Assembly (NCBI GenBank): GCA_016795125.1
Contig: JAEUIG010000258.1
Span: 1-7,628 of the forward strand
Direction of reading: 5' to 3'
DNA: 7,628 nucleotides
Origin: Planctomycetaceae bacterium
GTDB taxonomy: Bacteria; Planctomycetota; Planctomycetia; Planctomycetales; Planctomycetaceae
In this document: positions 5,611 to 7,628 of the stretch, in pieces
Layout of the letters: each line of letters starts with the position of its first letter
Numbering within the stretch: position 1 is the stretch's first letter
Program-made: the position numbers and the translations under genes
The notes under the pieces: generated by a model
Database searches by the model: none
Told to the model about the DNA's origin: nothing
Seen by the model: the letters and a program-made list of their open reading frames with translations, nothing else

Positions 5611-6338
5611 CAGCAGCATCGAGAGGGACTCCATTGCTTGTCACGCGTCGCAGTGTCCTCCGGGTGTCGCTCGCCATCTCCATGGCGATCGCCGGCGTTC
5701 GTGTCCATGCCGCAGACGGCGCGGGAGAGGCCGGGGTGATCGAAGGAACGATCACCTATCGCGCGGACGCGAAGCGGCCGTGGCGGTACGGGCGGTATTA
5801 CATCAACGATGCTTCCACGGCTGCGCTGGCCGAGGCCGTGGTCGCGCTGCGGGGTAAGCGACTCGCTGAAGCGGCCGGGCCGGCGGAGCCGGCAACGGTC
5901 ACGATCGACCAGAAGAATTTTCAGTTCGTCCCGGAGACGGTCGTCGTGCGGACCGGCGACTCGGTGACGTTCACGAACAGCGACGACGCCCAGCACAACG
6001 TCCGGGCCTCCGGCCGGATCGCCGACTTCAACGTAACCGTGGGGCGCGGCCAGAGTCATACGGTCGTGTGCGACAAAGCGGGGGGCGCGAAGGACCCGAT
6101 CCAGGTGGGCTGCATCTTTCACAGCAGCATGCGCGCGTGGGTGTTCGTGTTCGATCACCCGTATTTCCAGCTCACCGGGGAGGACGGAAAGTTCCGGCTG
6201 GAGAACATCCCGCCGGGCAAGTATGACCTGGAGGTGCGGCATCCGGCGGGCGACCTGCAACGGCGCACGGAGGTGGAAGTCCGCCCGGGCGAGACGCTCC
6301 AGGTTGACATCGCGGTGTCGCCGGACGACAAAGACTGA
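5607..6338 (+). CDS. Secreted cupredoxin-like copper protein with carboxypeptidase-regulatory-like domain
   Basis: Encodes 243 residues. A signal sequence at 11-36 (TRRSVLRVSLAISMAIAG, then VHA/AD) is consistent with Tat or Sec export. The cupredoxin part (about 96-185) starts with VTIDQKNFQFVPETVVVRTG and has a full type I copper set: His130 (AQHN), Cys169, His172 and Met175 in GCIFHSSM, spaced C-x2-H-x2-M. The following DHPYFQLTGEDGKFRL and IPPGKYDLEV (183-210) match the small carboxypeptidase-regulatory-like fold often joined to such copper proteins, including some labelled methylamine-utilisation proteins. A soluble electron-transfer role in the periplasm is likely. The ATG at 5607 overlaps the preceding stop (ATGA) but has no Shine-Dalgarno site. 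A TTG at 5634 with GAGAGGG six bases upstream is a real alternative and gives a neater signal peptide. The next gene starts 25 bases downstream. Confidence 0.87.
   Translation: MTAASRGTPLLVTRRSVLRVSLAISMAIAGVRVHAADGAGEAGVIEGTITYRADAKRPWRYGRYYINDASTAALAEAVVALRGKRLAEAAGPAEPATVTIDQKNFQFVPETVVVRTGDSVTFTNSDDAQHNVRASGRIADFNVTVGRGQSHTVVCDKAGGAKDPIQVGCIFHSSMRAWVFVFDHPYFQLTGEDGKFRLENIPPGKYDLEVRHPAGDLQRRTEVEVRPGETLQVDIAVSPDDKD
5621..5627 (+). promoter_or_regulatory. Shine-Dalgarno-like site suggesting an alternative TTG start
   Basis: GAGAGGG lies six bases before an in-frame TTG at 5634, inside the predicted start region of the cupredoxin gene. The ATG at 5607 lacks such a site and would depend on translational coupling to the preceding gene. 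The protein would lose nine residues with the TTG start. Confidence 0.4.
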
Positions 6339-6351
6339 GCCTTCCTTCAGC

Positions 6352-6356
6352 AGGAG
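6352..6356 (+). promoter_or_regulatory. Ribosome binding site of the molybdoenzyme gene
   Basis: AGGAG seven bases before the ATG at 6364. It decides the start: the open frame extends upstream to 6223 inside the cupredoxin gene, and the next in-frame ATG at 6376 would be 19 bases from the site. Confidence 0.75.
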
Positions 6357-6363
6357 ATTACGG

Positions 6364-7500
6364 ATGCTACCGGCGATGACGACGCGGCGCGACGTGCTCA
6401 AAACGGGAATCAGTTCCGTGGCAGCGGGGCTGGCGATGCTGTCGCTGCCCGAATTCGTGTTCCCCGGCCAAACGGATGACGAAGTCCTGGTCCCGTTTGA
6501 AAACGTGCCGCGCAGCAAGCCGGAAAGCCTCGACTGGGAAACGCTGACCGAATGGCTCACGCCGCAGGACCAGGTGTTCAGCGTGCAGCATTATGACGTG
6601 CCGGAAGTGAATCCCGCCGACTTCGTGCTGGAACTGGGCGGACTCGTCGATCGGCCGCGGCGGTTCACGCTCGACGAAATCAAGGCGCTGCCGCGCGAGG
6701 ATCAGTTCATGACGCTCGAGTGCTCGGGCAACGGCTCGTCGCCGGGGTTCTCGAACGCCGTCTACAACAGCCGCTGGACCGGAACCCGGCTCGCGCCGCT
6801 GCTGGAGCAGTGCGGAGTACAGGACGGCGCCATTGAAGTCGTGTTCTTCTGCCACGACCGGAAGACCGAAACGCTGCGCCCGGGAACTCCGCGGGAATTG
6901 TCGGTTGAGGTGCCGTTCGGCCGCAGCCTGTCGCTGGAAGATGCCCGCAGCCTCAATCCGCTGCTGGCCTACGAACGAAATGGCGAACCGCTGGCCGTCA
7001 GAAACGGCGCGCCGCTGCGCCTGATCGTCCCGGGCTGGTACGGCATCGCCAACGTGAAATGGCTGCGTCGCATAGAAGTCTGGGATCGGCGGTACATGGG
7101 GCGCTACATGGGACGCGACTACGTCACCGTCCGTGGCGAACGTCACGGAGACGACGTTGAGTTCGTCGAGCGGTCCGTGACCCGGATGAACCTGAAGTCG
7201 GCCATCGCCCGCGTGACCCGCCGCGCCACCGCGGACGGCAACGTGCCGCTGAAGGTCTACGGAGCGGTCTGGGGAGACGGGACGCCGATCACCAAAGTCG
7301 AAGTGCAGGTCGACGGCGGCGAGTGGCGCGAAGCCACGCTCGATGCGGCTCCGCTGGAGCCGTTCAGCTGGCGTTTCTTCTCGCTGGACGTCGGCGCGCT
7401 GCCGCCGGGCAAGCACACGCTGGTCTCGCGCGGCGTCGATGCGACCGGCCGCATTCAGCCGGCCGCCGAGGACGACGACATCGCGCTCAAGCGGACCTAG
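6364..7500 (+). CDS. Tat-exported sulfite-oxidase-fold molybdenum oxidoreductase
   Basis: Encodes 378 residues. A twin-arginine signal (TTRRDVLKTG, 6-15, then a hydrophobic stretch to about 32) indicates export as a folded cofactor-loaded enzyme. The molybdopterin domain (about 68-245) has the cofactor cysteine Cys120 in LECSGNG, plus RWTGTRLAPLLE (137-148), LLAYERNGEPL (200-210) and PGWYGIANVKWLRRIEVW (223-240), all sulfite-oxidase landmarks. Residues about 270-375 form the Ig-like Mo-co dimerisation domain (VYGAVWGDGTPITKVEVQVD, 298-317). No haem-binding CxxCH is present, so electrons must leave through a separate carrier. By hand alignment the substrate residues of animal sulfite oxidases are missing: human Arg160 aligns with Val74, Arg212 with Ser125 and Tyr343 with Val183. 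The substrate is therefore uncertain; sulfite is only one option. It follows the cupredoxin gene by 25 bases. Confidence 0.9.
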   Translation: MLPAMTTRRDVLKTGISSVAAGLAMLSLPEFVFPGQTDDEVLVPFENVPRSKPESLDWETLTEWLTPQDQVFSVQHYDVPEVNPADFVLELGGLVDRPRRFTLDEIKALPREDQFMTLECSGNGSSPGFSNAVYNSRWTGTRLAPLLEQCGVQDGAIEVVFFCHDRKTETLRPGTPRELSVEVPFGRSLSLEDARSLNPLLAYERNGEPLAVRNGAPLRLIVPGWYGIANVKWLRRIEVWDRRYMGRYMGRDYVTVRGERHGDDVEFVERSVTRMNLKSAIARVTRRATADGNVPLKVYGAVWGDGTPITKVEVQVDGGEWREATLDAAPLEPFSWRFFSLDVGALPPGKHTLVSRGVDATGRIQPAAEDDDIALKRT

Positions 7501-7554
7501 TGGGTGGCGTACCTGCTGTGGCCGCGTTAAATCACCATCGAGGCATAGCGTTAA

Positions 7555-7600
7555 CCCTCCCCTCTCCCTCCGGGAGAGGGGCCGGGGGTGTGGGCAAACC
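7555..7600. repeat. Palindromic repeat downstream of the molybdoenzyme gene
   Basis: CCCCTCTCCC (7559-7568) and GGGAGAGGGG (7572-7581) form a perfect 10-bp stem around a 3-base loop, followed by GCCGGGGGTGTGGG. This type of sequence, which reads as PHPRPLSRRERG on the other strand, is a dispersed repeat I recall from many bacterial genomes. It lies 58 bases behind the stop codon at 7500 and could end or protect the transcript, but no T-run follows. The rest of 7501-7628 shows no gene. Confidence 0.65.
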
Positions 7601-7628
7601 ACCAGCGTTTTCACCGACCCCAACTAAG

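Noticed and set aside
5469..6560. A 363-codon open frame on the minus strand
   Set aside because: It runs across three plus-strand genes with recognised features and has no motif of its own.
7555..7600. Intrinsic terminator for the molybdoenzyme operon
   Set aside because: The stem is strong, but no T-run follows and the sequence looks like a dispersed repeat, so it is listed as a repeat instead.
6367..7623. A 418-codon open frame on the minus strand
   Set aside because: It is antisense to the molybdoenzyme gene and begins inside the palindromic repeat at 7555-7600. The translation is typical antisense GC-rich sequence with no domain.

Overview
The window looks like chromosomal DNA of a GC-rich planctomycete (Planctomycetota). 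The main reasons are a DUF1501 protein with a twin-arginine signal, a family abundant in that phylum, and several palindromic intergenic repeats of the kind scattered through planctomycete genomes. The taxonomic call is inference from gene content and was not searched.

Left part, all on the minus strand (positions 4857 down to 1): a secreted DUF1501 protein, then the cell-shape cluster mreB - mreC - mreD, then the first 40 codons of what is probably the elongation penicillin-binding protein PBP2 (mrdA), cut by the window edge. MreB would form the cytoplasmic filament, MreC and MreD the membrane link, and PBP2 the periplasmic transpeptidase. The gaps in this cluster are large for an operon. 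The gap before mreB and the two gaps flanking mreD each hold a palindromic repeat of a different type, and a simple 7-bp hairpin separates mreB from mreC.

Right part, on the plus strand (5113 to 7500): a compact three-gene unit reading divergently from DUF1501. It holds a small membrane-anchored protein of unknown function, a secreted cupredoxin-like protein with a complete type I copper ligand set (His/Cys/His/Met), and a Tat-type molybdenum-cofactor oxidoreductase with the sulfite-oxidase fold. The first two genes overlap by 4 bp and the third follows after 25 bp, so they are probably co-transcribed. The copper protein could carry electrons for the molybdoenzyme. The molybdoenzyme keeps the molybdenum-binding cysteine, but by hand alignment lacks three substrate-pocket residues of true sulfite oxidases, so its substrate may not be sulfite.

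The right end (7501-7628) holds a fourth palindromic repeat type and no gene. No tRNA, rRNA, CRISPR array, transposase or integrase was seen.
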